Shown: piece after piece, positions 22,337 to 31,358 of the stretch
Position numbering within the stretch: the stretch's first letter is position 1
How the letters are laid out: each line of letters begins with the position of its first letter
From: Peribacillus sp. Bi96
GTDB taxonomy: Bacteria; Bacillota; Bacilli; Bacillales; DSM-1321
Length of the DNA stretch: 64,000 nt
Reading direction: 5' to 3'
NCBI RefSeq assembly: GCF_918698115.1
Contig: NZ_CAKKLV010000011.1
Span: 90,856-154,855 of the forward strand
Program-made: the position numbers and the translations under genes
The notes under the pieces: generated by a model
Database searches by the model: none
What the model saw: the letters and a program-made list of their open reading frames with translations, nothing else
What the model was told of the DNA's origin: nothing

Positions 22337-23626
22337 ATGAATTTAACTATTTCTAATTTAGAAAACATGAAACTAAAGGATCTCTATGAGCACGCGCGTG
22401 AATATAAAGTTTCCTATTACAGCAAACTTTCAAAAAAGGAACTTATTTTCGCTATCCTAAAAGCACAAGCTGAGCAGGATGGTCTCCTATTCATGGAGGG
22501 CGTTTTAGAGATCATCCCTTCTGAGGGCTTCGGTTTCTTGCGTCCAATTAATTATTCTCCAAGCTCGGAGGATATTTATATTTCTGCTTCACAAATCCGG
22601 AGATTCGATTTGCGAAATGGAGATAAAGTGTCCGGTAAGGTAAGGCCTCCGAAAGAAAACGAGCGCTATTATGGGTTGTTGCATGTTGAAGCCGTCAATG
22701 GCGATAATCCAGAGTCAGCTAAAGAGCGAGTTCATTTCCCGGGCTTAACACCACTGTATCCAAACAGGCAAATTAAACTGGAAACTACACCGAAGAACAT
22801 ATCAACAAGAATTATGGATGTTCTGGCACCGGTTGGTTTTGGACAGCGGGGATTGATTGTCGCACCGCCAAAAGCTGGTAAAACGATGCTTATCAAAGAA
22901 ATTGCCAATGCGATAACAACGAACCACCCTGAATCGGAATTGATTGTGCTATTGATCGATGAACGTCCGGAAGAAGTGACGGACATTGAACGTTCCGTTG
23001 CTGGTGATGTGGTAAGTTCAACGTTCGATGAAGTGCCGGAAAACCATATCAAGGTGGCAGAACTAGTGTTAGAACGTGCGATGCGCCTAGTGGAGCATAA
23101 ACGGGATGTCATTATTTTAATGGACAGCATAACTCGTCTTGCCCGTGCATACAACCTTGTCATTCCGCCGAGCGGGCGTACACTATCCGGAGGGATTGAC
23201 CCTGCTGCATTCCACCGTCCAAAACGCTTTTTCGGTGCTGCAAGAAATATCGAAGAAGGCGGTAGCTTGACGATTCTTGCTACAGCTTTGGTGGATACGG
23301 GATCAAGGATGGACGATGTCATTTATGAGGAATTTAAAGGTACTGGTAATATGGAACTTCATTTAGATCGTGCCCTTGCCGAAAGACGTATCTTCCCGGC
23401 GATCGACATTCGCCGCTCAGGCACTCGTAAAGAGGAATTGTTAATTCCGAAAGATCGCCTGGATAAACTATGGGCCATTAGGAAAACGATGTCAGATTCA
23501 CCTGATTTCTCAGAGAAATTCCTTCGCCGTCTAAAACAGACAAAAGGTAATGAAGAATTTTTCAGTAAGTTGGATGAAGAGATGTCAGAAATGAAAAAGG
23601 GGCCAGCGAGCGTAAAACGTTCTTAA
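22337..23626 (+). CDS. rho: Transcription termination factor Rho
   Basis: 429 residues. N-terminal helix bundle ([16 protein letters not shown]), cold-shock-like RNA-binding domain (EGFGFLRP), then the hexameric ATPase with P-loop PPKAGKT (Lys182), Walker [11 protein letters not shown] and Q-loop region [11 protein letters not shown] helicase that ends transcription on unstructured RNA. The ribosome site is poor (GTGGTGTC), suggesting modest translation; the N-terminus aligns with B. subtilis Rho. Confidence 0.97.
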   Translation: MNLTISNLENMKLKDLYEHAREYKVSYYSKLSKKELIFAILKAQAEQDGLLFMEGVLEIIPSEGFGFLRPINYSPSSEDIYISASQIRRFDLRNGDKVSGKVRPPKENERYYGLLHVEAVNGDNPESAKERVHFPGLTPLYPNRQIKLETTPKNISTRIMDVLAPVGFGQRGLIVAPPKAGKTMLIKEIANAITTNHPESELIVLLIDERPEEVTDIERSVAGDVVSSTFDEVPENHIKVAELVLERAMRLVEHKRDVIILMDSITRLARAYNLVIPPSGRTLSGGIDPAAFHRPKRFFGAARNIEEGGSLTILATALVDTGSRMDDVIYEEFKGTGNMELHLDRALAERRIFPAIDIRRSGTRKEELLIPKDRLDKLWAIRKTMSDSPDFSEKFLRRLKQTKGNEEFFSKLDEEMSEMKKGPASVKRS

Positions 23627-23646
23627 ACCCTGTTAGAAACAAACAG

Positions 23647-23675
23647 TTGCACAACTAGTCTTAAGTTGTTATAAT
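23647..23675 (+). promoter_or_regulatory. Promoter of rpmE
   Basis: TTGCAC (23647-23652), 17 bp, perfect TATAAT (23670-23675). The leader then carries a small hairpin, TGAGGG/CCCTCA at 23701-23719, without a T-run after it; it could be a ribosomal-protein regulatory site or nothing. Confidence 0.75.
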
Positions 23676-23775
23676 GAGTTCATGTGTTTTTACAATAAAT
23701 GTGAGGGTGTTTTTCCCTCAACTTGAAGTATATAACTCTGTTTCGAATGATTCAGGGCATAAGGAGATGAAAAGA

Positions 23776-23976
23776 ATGAAAACTGGAATTCATCCAAATT
23801 ATAAGCTTTCAAAAGTAATTTGCTCTTGCGGAAACACTTTTGAAACTGGTTCAGTTAAAGAAGAGATCAAAGTTGAGACTTGTTCAGAGTGCCATCCATT
23901 CTATACTGGTCGTCAAAAATTCGCTGAAGCTGGCGGACGTGTTGATCGTTTCAACAAAAAATACGGTATTAAATAA
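23776..23976 (+). CDS. rpmE: 50S ribosomal protein L31, zinc-binding form
   Basis: 66 residues, identical in length to B. subtilis RpmE. The four zinc ligands are Cys16, Cys18, Cys36 and Cys39 (CSCGN, CSECH), so this is the C+ form, not the zinc-free YtiA type. ATG at 23776 follows AAGGAGATGAAAAGA; a longer upstream frame is untranslated leader. Confidence 0.97.
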   Translation: MKTGIHPNYKLSKVICSCGNTFETGSVKEEIKVETCSECHPFYTGRQKFAEAGGRVDRFNKKYGIK

Positions 23977-23990
23977 GCCGGACTTTTTAA

Positions 23991-24025
23991 AAAACAGGCA
24001 AGTATTTTTCTTGCCTGTTTTTTCT
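23991..24025 (+). terminator. Terminator after rpmE
   Basis: AAACAGGCAAG pairs with CTTGCCTGTTT, then a T-rich run. Confidence 0.88.
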
Positions 24026-24114
24026 TTTTCATAAACAAGTAAGAATTTATATAAAGCCGGGTCCACTTCAATTATGGCCAAGGGATCGACAGGTGGAAGG
24101 GAGTAGCTGTTTCC

Positions 24115-24720
24115 ATGTATGTAATGAAACAAACAGGCTGGATCGAGCTTATTTGCGGAAGCATGTTTTCAGGTAAATCTGAGGAATTGATTAAACGAGT
24201 CAGCCGTGCTCAATTTGCTAAAGAGCAAATAGCTGTATTTAAACCAGCTATAGATAATCGCTATGCGGAAGAGGCTGTCGTATCACACAATGGCTCTTCT
24301 GTGATGGCAAAACCGATTGCCCATTCAACGGATATTTTTAAGTGTTTGGACAAGCCCCTGGATATCATTGCAATAGATGAAGTTCAATTTTTTGATCATG
24401 AAATTATCGGGGTTGCCCAGCATCTTGCGGACAGCGGTTATCGAGTGATTATGGCTGGACTCGATCAAGATTTCAGAGGTGAACCATTCGGTCCTATGCC
24501 TGTTCTATTATCGCTAGCAGAATCAGTGACTAAGCTACAGGCTGTGTGTGAAGTGTGCGGATCACCTGCGAGCAGGACACAGCGTTTGATTGATGGGGCG
24601 CCGGCCTCCTATGATGAGCCGATCATTCTTGTGGGTGCATCGGAATCATACGAGCCACGTTGCCGCCATCATCACGAAGTTCCAGGTAAGCAGGCGGCTG
24701 GGATTAAAGAACATATTTGA
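24115..24720 (+). CDS. tdk: Thymidine kinase
   Basis: 201 residues, type II family. P-loop GSMFSGKS, catalytic DEVQFF, and a zinc ribbon from CEVCGSPA to RCRHHH. It phosphorylates thymidine in salvage. The MYVMKQTGW start matches B. subtilis, supporting ATG at 24115 even though the GAAGGGAG site is rather far (about 10-12 bases). Confidence 0.96.
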   Translation: MYVMKQTGWIELICGSMFSGKSEELIKRVSRAQFAKEQIAVFKPAIDNRYAEEAVVSHNGSSVMAKPIAHSTDIFKCLDKPLDIIAIDEVQFFDHEIIGVAQHLADSGYRVIMAGLDQDFRGEPFGPMPVLLSLAESVTKLQAVCEVCGSPASRTQRLIDGAPASYDEPIILVGASESYEPRCRHHHEVPGKQAAGIKEHI

Positions 24721-24726
24721 ATGATG

Positions 24727-24762
24727 ATGCCCTATGATCCAAGAGATCATAGGGCATTTTTG
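24727..24762 (+). terminator. Terminator after tdk
   Basis: 13-bp perfect stem (ATGCCCTATGATC, 24727-24739, with 24745-24757) and five T. Confidence 0.9.
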
Positions 24763-24992
24763 AATTTTAGGGAAGTGGATGAAAAGAATGGTGTACTCTA
24801 CATCGTTATTCTTCTGATGCGAAGATAAAAAGTTAGTGTATAAGAACTATGTGAAAAACTTGGTAATAAGTATGGCGGATAGTGTGGTGGGACCAATACA
24901 TGGTAAGGAAATAAAAGATTAAATATTGCCCCATGTTGGGAAGGCTAACTTAGGAAATGTTCTTCTTAAAAATTCAAAATGGAGGGAAAAAT

Positions 24993-25448
24993 ATGAAATC
25001 CATACTGCTTTTTATGACGGCTTTTCTTCTTGCTGCACTAACAGCATGCGGTCAAAACGACAATGCAATAAATAATGATTCGGAATATGGGGATCAAACC
25101 CGGGATGGCCAAGATTTTGTGGGCAAAGGTTTAAAGCGAGTGTCCAATGATGATTGGGACAATGAAGCGGAACGGCCATCGGATCAAGTCCTCAACACTC
25201 CGCATCATACATCCAATAATTCTATATCCATGGGGCAGGAAATAGAGAAAATCCGAGAAATCATTAAGTCGGAAACGAATTATGAGGCAGGCACCGTTAT
25301 GTTTAATGGCAATACCATACATGTTACGGTCCATGATAAAGGTGAAATCAAGACTGAGGAAGAAAGAAACAAGGAAAAGAAGCGATTGAAGGACCTGATA
25401 ACCAGGGGCGTGCCCAGCTACAATATAGATATTGATTTAAAGAAATGA
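24993..25448 (+). CDS. Putative lipoprotein of unknown function
   Basis: 151 residues. The signal peptide ends in the lipobox LTAC with Cys19 as lipidation site. The mature part is polar and acidic, with a C-terminal region (EIEKIREIIKSETNY, then NTIHVTVHD) of alternating helix and strand. It vaguely recalls YhcN/YlaJ sporulation lipoproteins, which I cannot confirm. ATG at 24993 is preceded by GGAGGG; an earlier in-frame start would spoil the signal peptide. Lies alone between tdk and prfA. Confidence 0.7.
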   Translation: MKSILLFMTAFLLAALTACGQNDNAINNDSEYGDQTRDGQDFVGKGLKRVSNDDWDNEAERPSDQVLNTPHHTSNNSISMGQEIEKIREIIKSETNYEAGTVMFNGNTIHVTVHDKGEIKTEEERNKEKKRLKDLITRGVPSYNIDIDLKK

Positions 25449-25467
25449 CCATAACCTTGAATCCTCT

Positions 25468-25497
25468 TTGACGTTGATTATTCACCTATACTATAAT
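25468..25497 (+). promoter_or_regulatory. Promoter of prfA-prmC
   Basis: TTGACG (25468-25473), 18 bp, TATAAT (25492-25497), about 115 bases before prfA. Confidence 0.75.
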
Positions 25498-25610
25498 TAA
25501 CCTAGAAGTGAACTGAGCTGGGGCACTGAACTACTTATTTATAGTAAAAAAAGATGGATTACTTCCAATTCATTATGTAGATGAATTGGAAAATTTATGA
25601 GGTGAATAAT

Positions 25611-26681
25611 TTGTTTGATCGATTGCAAGCAGTAGAAGATAGATATGAAAGATTGAATGAACTATTGAGTGACCCGGAAATCATTAATGATTCGAAGAAG
25701 CTAAGGGAATATTCGAAGGAGCAATCCAGCATTCAAGAAACCGCATCGACTTATAAAGAATATAAAGCGGTTCGTGAGCAACTCCAGGAAGCTAAGGCGA
25801 TGCTCGAGGATAAACTTGATGCGGATATGCGTGAAATGGTTAAAGATGAGATCAACGAACTTGAAGAGACGATACAAGGTCTTGAAGATAAGCTGAAAAT
25901 ATTGCTCATTCCAAAAGACCCTAACGATGATAAAAACGTAATTATGGAGATCCGCGGTGCTGCAGGCGGTGATGAGGCGGCCTTATTTGCTGGTAGCCTA
26001 TATCGGATGTATAGCCGTTTTGCCGAGGTCCAGGGTTGGCGGACTGAAGTCATTGAGGCCAGCCCTACGGGTCTTGGAGGCTACAAGGAAATCATATTCA
26101 TGATTAACGGCAATGGAGCCTATTCTAAATTGAAATTCGAAAATGGAGCCCATCGAGTTCAGCGAGTTCCTGAAACTGAATCAGGCGGACGGATTCATAC
26201 ATCTACAGCCACTGTTGCCGTTTTGCCTGAAGCAGAGGAAGTAGAAGTGGAAATCCATGATAAGGATGTGCGGGTCGATACCTTTGCATCAAGTGGTCCG
26301 GGAGGGCAAAGTGTCAATACGACAATGTCAGCCGTGCGATTGACGCATATTCCGACTAATACCGTTGTATCTTGTCAGGATGAAAAGTCACAAATCAAGA
26401 ACAAAGAAAAAGCAATGAAAGTATTGCGTGCCAGGGTGTATGATAAAATCCATCGCGAAGTGCAGGCGGAGTATGATCAAAACAGGAAGCTTGCTGTTGG
26501 AACGGGCGATCGATCTGAACGGATACGCACGTATAACTTTCCGCAAAACCGCGTTACCGACCACCGTATTGGTTTAACGATTCAAAAGCTGGATCAAATC
26601 ATGGAAGGTAAACTGGATGACATCGTGGATGCTTTAATCATGGAAGACCAATCTTCAAGGTTGGAAAATGCGGATGAATGA
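25611..26681 (+). CDS. prfA: Peptide chain release factor 1
   Basis: 356 residues. It recognises UAA/UAG through the PET tripeptide (RVPETESGG) and triggers hydrolysis with GGQ ([10 protein letters not shown]). The start is TTG at 25611, five bases after GAGGTGA, giving MFDRLQ as in B. subtilis (MLDRLK). The GGQ glutamine is the target of the methylase encoded by the overlapping next gene. Confidence 0.96.
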   Translation: MFDRLQAVEDRYERLNELLSDPEIINDSKKLREYSKEQSSIQETASTYKEYKAVREQLQEAKAMLEDKLDADMREMVKDEINELEETIQGLEDKLKILLIPKDPNDDKNVIMEIRGAAGGDEAALFAGSLYRMYSRFAEVQGWRTEVIEASPTGLGGYKEIIFMINGNGAYSKLKFENGAHRVQRVPETESGGRIHTSTATVAVLPEAEEVEVEIHDKDVRVDTFASSGPGGQSVNTTMSAVRLTHIPTNTVVSCQDEKSQIKNKEKAMKVLRARVYDKIHREVQAEYDQNRKLAVGTGDRSERIRTYNFPQNRVTDHRIGLTIQKLDQIMEGKLDDIVDALIMEDQSSRLENADE

Positions 26682-27543
26682 TTCTGCATTGAAAGTATTT
26701 GAGGCCCTTAAATGGGCTTCTTCTTTTTTAAAGGAAAACGATCGGGATTCCAATGCGGGGGAAATACTGTTACAGCATTTTTTAAAACAAACTCGTTCCC
26801 AGCTCCTAGCGAACATGCATGAAGAGCTCGGTGAAGCGGTTTTTGGACAATTTAAGGCAGCTGTTGAGTTGCATGCTCATGGAACACCCGTCCAATATAT
26901 AATAGGAAGTGAAGAGTTTTATGGGCGGACCTTCTTTGTGAATGAAGAAGTGCTGATACCGAGACCTGAAACAGAAGAATTGATTTATTATACACTGCGT
27001 AAGCTCCCGGCAATTTTTAAGGAGGGACAGGCGCTTAGTTTAGCGGATATTGGGACAGGCAGCGGCGCTATCGCCATTACGATGAAGCTTGAGGAAACAA
27101 ACTTGTTGGTGACGGCCACGGATATAGCAGAGCCTTCAATTGAAGTGGCGAGGAAAAATGCTGAATCACTTGGTGCCGCCGTGCGATTTATGCAAGGTGA
27201 TATGCTTTTGCCATTCATTAAGTTAAACCAGAAGGTGGACATCCTTTTATCGAATCCGCCATATATACCAAATGATGATCAAAAATCCATGTCTGTAGTC
27301 GTAACGGGCCATGAGCCACATCGCGCCTTATTCGCCGGTGTCGATGGTCTGGACTTTTACCGCCGCTTTATGGAACAATTACCGCTAATCATGAAGGTGC
27401 CAGGATTGATCGGTTTTGAAGTGGGTACTGGTCAGGGGCAGGCGGTTGCCGACTTACTGAGACGGACATTTCCTGGGGCGGAAGTATCCATTGAAAATGA
27501 CATTAACGAAAAAGATCGAATGGTCTTTGCTGTATTAAAATGA
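26668..27543 (+). CDS. prmC: Release factor glutamine methyltransferase
   Basis: 291 residues. N-terminal helical release-factor-binding domain, then a SAM-dependent methylase: GTGSGAIAI binds SAM and NPPY (196-199) is the catalytic loop. It methylates the Gln of the RF1/RF2 GGQ motif. It overlaps the end of prfA by 14 bases, so translation is coupled. ATG at 26668 has AAGG seven bases upstream; ATG at 26674 is the alternative. Confidence 0.95.
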   Translation: MRMNDSALKVFEALKWASSFLKENDRDSNAGEILLQHFLKQTRSQLLANMHEELGEAVFGQFKAAVELHAHGTPVQYIIGSEEFYGRTFFVNEEVLIPRPETEELIYYTLRKLPAIFKEGQALSLADIGTGSGAIAITMKLEETNLLVTATDIAEPSIEVARKNAESLGAAVRFMQGDMLLPFIKLNQKVDILLSNPPYIPNDDQKSMSVVVTGHEPHRALFAGVDGLDFYRRFMEQLPLIMKVPGLIGFEVGTGQGQAVADLLRRTFPGAEVSIENDINEKDRMVFAVLK

Positions 27544-27569
27544 GGGTTCATCTACATTTTAAAAACAAG

Positions 27570-27690
27570 TTGCTTGGAACGGGTGAGTGAGGCTCCTGCG
27601 GGAATACGCGTCCAAGGGAGACGCCAAGGCGCAAAGGCGCCGAGAGGGCGGGACCGTCCGCGGAAAGCGAGTGCCCTACGTTTCAAGCAA
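27570..27690. repeat. GC-rich intergenic hairpin repeat (Bacillus-type)
   Basis: A 121-bp, visibly GC-rich block in an AT-rich gap. It is bounded by the near-perfect inverted repeat TTGCTTGGAA / TTTCAAGCAA. Inside are GGCTCCTGCGGGAA, a GGCGC-AAAG-GCGCC hairpin and CCGCGGAAAGCGAGTGCC. From memory this resembles a dispersed intergenic element common in Bacillus genomes. An open frame of 77 codons across it is rejected as a by-product of its composition. Confidence 0.7.
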
Positions 27691-27700
27691 TGTTCTGAAC

Positions 27701-27727
27701 CCGTCTCTACTATGAGACGGTTTTTTT
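27701..27727 (+). terminator. Terminator before spoIIR
   Basis: CCGTCTC-TACTAT-GAGACGG followed by seven T. It ends prfA-prmC transcription after passing the repeat. Confidence 0.88.
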
Positions 27728-27796
27728 ATGTACACCAACCTCATAATCCAATTAGGAATCTATATTTCCAGCTATCAACTTTTTTTGTTTTTACTA

Positions 27797-27826
27797 GTTT
27801 AAGATAGCTGCAAAATGGTGAGACTA
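27797..27826 (+). promoter_or_regulatory. Sigma-F promoter of spoIIR
   Basis: GTTTA (27797-27801), 15 bases, GGTGAGACTA (27817-27826) fits every position of the sigma-F pattern GyWTA-N15-GGnRAnAHTR. spoIIR is switched on by sigma-F in the forespore in B. subtilis. Confidence 0.85.
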
Positions 27827-27849
27827 ATTCATGTGAGGGGGCGAAGGCG

Positions 27850-28785
27850 ATGAAAACAAAACATTTAGCCATTATTTATCTATTAATCTTAACAATAGGA
27901 ACGATTGTGAGTATATATATGCCTAAGGCCGAAACGGCAAGCGCTGAAGAAACGATGGTGATCCCGGATGAAGCAATCCGTCTGCGGATACTTGCTAATA
28001 GTGATACAGAAGAGGATCAAACGGTTAAGCGGCTGATCAGGGATAAAGTAAATCAAGATATAACGAAGTGGGTTGCGGAGCTTACATCTTTGGAAGATGC
28101 AAGAGATGTGATTACCTCCCATTTACCTGATATTCAAGCGACGGCGGAAGCAGTCGTAAAGGAAAATGGTTTGGAACAGTCAGTAAAAGTAGATTTTGGA
28201 CAAGCGAAATTTCCAACGAAACTTTACGGGCAATATTTATATCCTGCAGGGGAGTATGAAGCTGTGATTATCACCCTTGGTGAAGGGGAAGGGGCCAATT
28301 GGTGGTGTGTGTTATTCCCCCCATTATGTTTCTTGGATTTTTCAAATGGGACGGCTGTAAGTCAAAGCCCGATTGTTGAAGATGAAGATGAAGGATCCGT
28401 AACTACGAATGGAAAGGCGTATGCTGCAACGAATGAAGAGAAAGAAACTGTTCCGGAGGAAGAAGTTAAAGATGAAGTCATAGATGATAATGTAAAGGAA
28501 TCAGAGGAAAAAGTTATAAAGGAAAGTGTAAAAGAGGAAGCACCTGAGGAATCTCAAGAAGAAACGGTAAAAGATGAGGTTATAGAGCCGAAGGTAAAAG
28601 AGGAAGTGACAGAAGTAGAAGGGAAGGAAGAAGTAACACAGGAAATCATTGATGGGAATGTTGAAGAAAACAAAGATAAACTTGCGGATTCAAGTAAGCA
28701 AGGTCAACAATTATATGAAGGGGATAAGGAGCCTGAGGTAGAAGTGAAGTCCTTGTTTGCGGAAATTTTCAATGAAATTTTTTAA
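27850..28785 (+). CDS. spoIIR: Stage II sporulation protein R
   Basis: 311 residues. N-terminal signal/membrane helix (about 6-23), then the SpoIIR domain with IRLRILANSD (43-52), FPTKLYG, YPAGEYEAV and WWCVLFPPLCF (151-161). Made in the forespore and secreted toward the mother cell, where it triggers processing of pro-sigma-E by SpoIIGA. From about residue 175 there is a Glu/Lys/Val-rich low-complexity tail of some 135 residues ending in a hydrophobic LFAEIFNEIF; B. subtilis SpoIIR is only about 224 long. Confidence 0.94.
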   Translation: MKTKHLAIIYLLILTIGTIVSIYMPKAETASAEETMVIPDEAIRLRILANSDTEEDQTVKRLIRDKVNQDITKWVAELTSLEDARDVITSHLPDIQATAEAVVKENGLEQSVKVDFGQAKFPTKLYGQYLYPAGEYEAVIITLGEGEGANWWCVLFPPLCFLDFSNGTAVSQSPIVEDEDEGSVTTNGKAYAATNEEKETVPEEEVKDEVIDDNVKESEEKVIKESVKEEAPEESQEETVKDEVIEPKVKEEVTEVEGKEEVTQEIIDGNVEENKDKLADSSKQGQQLYEGDKEPEVEVKSLFAEIFNEIF

Positions 28786-28787
28786 AG

Positions 28788-28811
28788 TGAGGGCAGCTGC
28801 CCTCATTTTTT
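28788..28811 (+). terminator. Terminator after spoIIR
   Basis: TGAGGGCAGCTGCCCTCA is a perfect palindrome followed by six T, two bases after the stop. Confidence 0.82.
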
Positions 28812-28826
28812 GCGATTAAATAAAAC

Positions 28827-29126
28827 ATATCCACAGGGTTATTAACAAAATATCAAAAAAGTCTGTCATTAATCTTTAATATCCACAAACTTATCCACCG
28901 TTTCGATATGTTTATCCACAATTTGTGGATAACACTTGAATTATGTGTATACTTCTTTTATACTTTCAAGGTACTTTTAAGTAAAATTAGTACGTTAAGT
29001 TGAAAATATCGTTCATATAAAAGCGATTATATAAAATAAGAAATGTTAAAAGGCGATGGTGTTTAAGATGAAAACGAAAGTTTGGTCAGTGGATAAAAAT
29101 GTGGATAATTTACAAAGTTATCCCCA
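28827..29126. promoter_or_regulatory. DnaA-box cluster between spoIIR and ywlC
   Basis: Eight copies of TTATCCACA or one-mismatch forms in 300 bp: 28827, 28879, 28891, 28912 (perfect), 28924 (perfect, reverse), 29088 (reverse), 29100 (perfect, reverse) and 29118. The last three lie inside the ywlC reading frame. B. subtilis has a DnaA-box cluster at this same locus that helps restrain initiation at oriC by titrating DnaA. There is no dnaA or AT-rich unwinding element with it, so it is not an origin. Confidence 0.85.
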
Positions 29127-30117
29127 GATTACACAATCAGCGGAATTATTAAAGGCTAATCAAGTGGTTGCTTTCCCTACAGAGACCGTTTATGGATTAG
29201 GTGCGAATGCCAAAAGTGACGAGGCGGTCAAAAAAGTGTATGAAGCAAAGGGGCGTCCGAGTGATAATCCTTTAATCGTTCATATAGCCTCTGAAGACCA
29301 GCTGTTAGATATTGTTGAAGACATTCCGGAGCAGGCACGGAGGCTCATGGCAGAATTTTGGCCGGGTCCCTTGACTTTGATCATGAAACGAAAACCGGGC
29401 CAGCTATCAAACCTTGTGACTGCAGGATTGGACACGGTGGCAGTCAGGATGCCAGATCATCAGGTCGCACTCGGTCTTATTCGTGCGAGTAATTTGCCCA
29501 TTGCTGCCCCGAGTGCAAATACTTCAGGGAAACCGAGTCCCACTTCAGCTAAACATGTCGAAGATGATCTGATGGGACGAATTGCAGGTATAGTCGATGG
29601 CGGGACTACAGGTGTAGGTGTAGAATCCACAGTCCTGGATTGCACACTGGAAGTTCCTGTTATTTTACGGCCTGGCGGGGTTACTCTAGAACAACTGGAA
29701 GCAGTCATAGGGGAAGTTGGGCAAGATATTGCTTTGAAGAATCAGGAGACGGCCCCAAAAGCTCCGGGCATGAAATATACCCACTATGCTCCGAAAGCCC
29801 CTCTTTACTTAGTCAAGGGTAAACAAGCATTCCTACAAAAGCTTGTGGATGAAAAAAGAAGTGACGGGTTAAAGGTCGGAGTCATAACAGCTCGCGAACA
29901 TCAACAGGAATATAAAGCGGATTATGTGGTTGTCCCTGGTTCATTAGCGGACATGCAAACAATTGCCACGGGGTTATATGATACTTTACGAAAATTTGAT
30001 GAGTTGGATGTCGATATCATTTTCAGTGAAATGTTTCCTGATTCAGGAATAGGGGCTGCGATCATGAATCGACTTGAGAAGGCTGCAGGTCATCAAATCA
30101 TCGAGGAATATGTGTAA
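29068..30117 (+). CDS. ywlC: L-threonylcarbamoyladenylate synthase (Sua5/YwlC)
   Basis: 349 residues: YrdC domain (TETVYGLGANA, KGRPSDNPL, AAPSANTSGKPSP) plus the C-terminal Sua5 domain (GMKYTHYAP linker). It makes threonylcarbamoyl-AMP for the t6A modification of tRNA. ATG at 29068 gives MKTKVWSVD, matching B. subtilis YwlC; ATG at 29056 is possible but abuts the AAAGG site. The first codons contain three DnaA boxes. Confidence 0.93.
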   Translation: MKTKVWSVDKNVDNLQSYPQITQSAELLKANQVVAFPTETVYGLGANAKSDEAVKKVYEAKGRPSDNPLIVHIASEDQLLDIVEDIPEQARRLMAEFWPGPLTLIMKRKPGQLSNLVTAGLDTVAVRMPDHQVALGLIRASNLPIAAPSANTSGKPSPTSAKHVEDDLMGRIAGIVDGGTTGVGVESTVLDCTLEVPVILRPGGVTLEQLEAVIGEVGQDIALKNQETAPKAPGMKYTHYAPKAPLYLVKGKQAFLQKLVDEKRSDGLKVGVITAREHQQEYKADYVVVPGSLADMQTIATGLYDTLRKFDELDVDIIFSEMFPDSGIGAAIMNRLEKAAGHQIIEEYV

Positions 30118-30192
30118 TAAGGACTGATTTATTCTTCTAATTCTTTTCGGACATGCATAACATGTAGTAGGCACGTCCGAGGGAGGATTGGA

Positions 30193-30759
30193 ATGAATAC
30201 ATTTGCTGGAGAAATCATCACCTTATTGCTAATGGCATTTGCGTTGGGAATGGATGCCTTTTCAGTCGGCCTTGGAATGGGAATGTTTAAGCTGAGGTTA
30301 AGGCAAATACTTTATATAGGGCTGATAGTAGGCATTTTTCATATGTGGATGCCCTTGCTTGGTATGGGGGCAGGCCGTTTCATTTCAGAGAAATTCGGGA
30401 CCTTTGCTACATACGCCGGAGGTCTATTGCTGATCGTTCTTGGCATACAGATGTTTATCCCAGGTAAAAAGGGTGAAGCCGGTAGCAGGGAAAATAAGAT
30501 GCTGGCACCTGTTGGGAAAGGTCTATTCATTTTTGCTTTAGGCGTAAGCTTGGATAGCTTTTCGGTGGGATTGACCCTTGGAATTTATGGTGCGAAGATG
30601 ATTTTGACGATTCTGTGTTTTGGGATGGCCGCCACTCTTTTAACGTGGGCAGGGCTTTTGCTTGGAAGAAGAATGCAGGGATTGCTTGGTGTTTATAGTG
30701 AGATACTTGGAGGAAGCATTCTATGTGCATTTGGTTTGAAATTATTGTTCTCTTTTTAA
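30193..30759 (+). CDS. mntP: Manganese efflux pump MntP (YwlD)
   Basis: 188 residues with six predicted membrane helices. Family features are two repeats with conserved acidic residues: [13 protein letters not shown] in the first half and [13 protein letters not shown] in the second. It exports Mn(II). GAGGGAGG precedes the ATG. I see no Mn riboswitch in the short upstream gap. Same position as ywlD in B. subtilis. Confidence 0.92.
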   Translation: MNTFAGEIITLLLMAFALGMDAFSVGLGMGMFKLRLRQILYIGLIVGIFHMWMPLLGMGAGRFISEKFGTFATYAGGLLLIVLGIQMFIPGKKGEAGSRENKMLAPVGKGLFIFALGVSLDSFSVGLTLGIYGAKMILTILCFGMAATLLTWAGLLLGRRMQGLLGVYSEILGGSILCAFGLKLLFSF

Positions 30760-30893
30760 TGTATGTAACTACATATCTTTCCTTCCTCAACTGTTCCGAT
30801 TACCGGGGCGGTTTTTATTTTTTTATGACGATCTCAATAAAGGGAGAAGATTTGGGGTGATAGCTTATAATGAATAAAAAAGGAGGCGTTAAC

Positions 30894-31337
30894 ATGATTC
30901 GAGTATTATTTGTATGTACAGGCAACACATGCAGAAGCCCCATGGCAGAAGCGATTTTAAAAAATAAGAATATTGCGGGGGTTGAAGTGAAGTCCGCCGG
31001 TGTTTATGCTTCAGCTGGCCAAGATGCTTCAATGCATGCTAAAAATGTTATAACTGAAAATGATATAGTGCATAACCATTATTCAACGCCTTTATCCGAG
31101 AAGGAAATGGAGTGGGCTACTCATATTTTCACCATGACGGAAGGGCATAAAGCAGTCATTATCAGAGCAAACCCCAAAATAATTGATAAGACGTTTACTT
31201 TAAAAGAATTCATTATTGACGATAAATATGATAGAGACATAATAGATCCATTTGGTGGTTCAGAAGACCTTTATCGGGAAACGTTCAGACAACTGCAAGA
31301 GCTAATAGAAGAATTAGTTATACGGCTGAAAGAGTAA
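30894..31337 (+). CDS. ywlE: Protein arginine phosphatase YwlE
   Basis: 147 residues, low-molecular-weight phosphatase fold. P-loop CTGNTCRS with nucleophile Cys8 and Arg14; Asp in DIIDPFGG is the general acid. Thr12 in the loop is the residue that makes YwlE prefer phosphoarginine, opposing McsB kinase and ClpCP targeting. ATG at 30894 follows AAAGGAGG. Four bases upstream in the frame is extra sequence that I exclude. Confidence 0.93.
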   Translation: MIRVLFVCTGNTCRSPMAEAILKNKNIAGVEVKSAGVYASAGQDASMHAKNVITENDIVHNHYSTPLSEKEMEWATHIFTMTEGHKAVIIRANPKIIDKTFTLKEFIIDDKYDRDIIDPFGGSEDLYRETFRQLQELIEELVIRLKE

Positions 31338-31358
31338 ACAGTCTACAGGGGGAAAAGA

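Noticed and set aside
27574..27807. 77-codon open frame rich in Arg and Gly
   Set aside because: It lies across the GC-rich intergenic repeat and the terminator; the protein has no family features.
28827..29126. DnaA-box cluster as the replication origin
   Set aside because: No dnaA/dnaN genes and no AT-rich unwinding repeats; the locus matches a known titration cluster.
30894..31337. Plain low-molecular-weight tyrosine phosphatase
   Set aside because: Thr in the P-loop (CTGNTCRS) and the ywlE gene context indicate arginine phosphatase.
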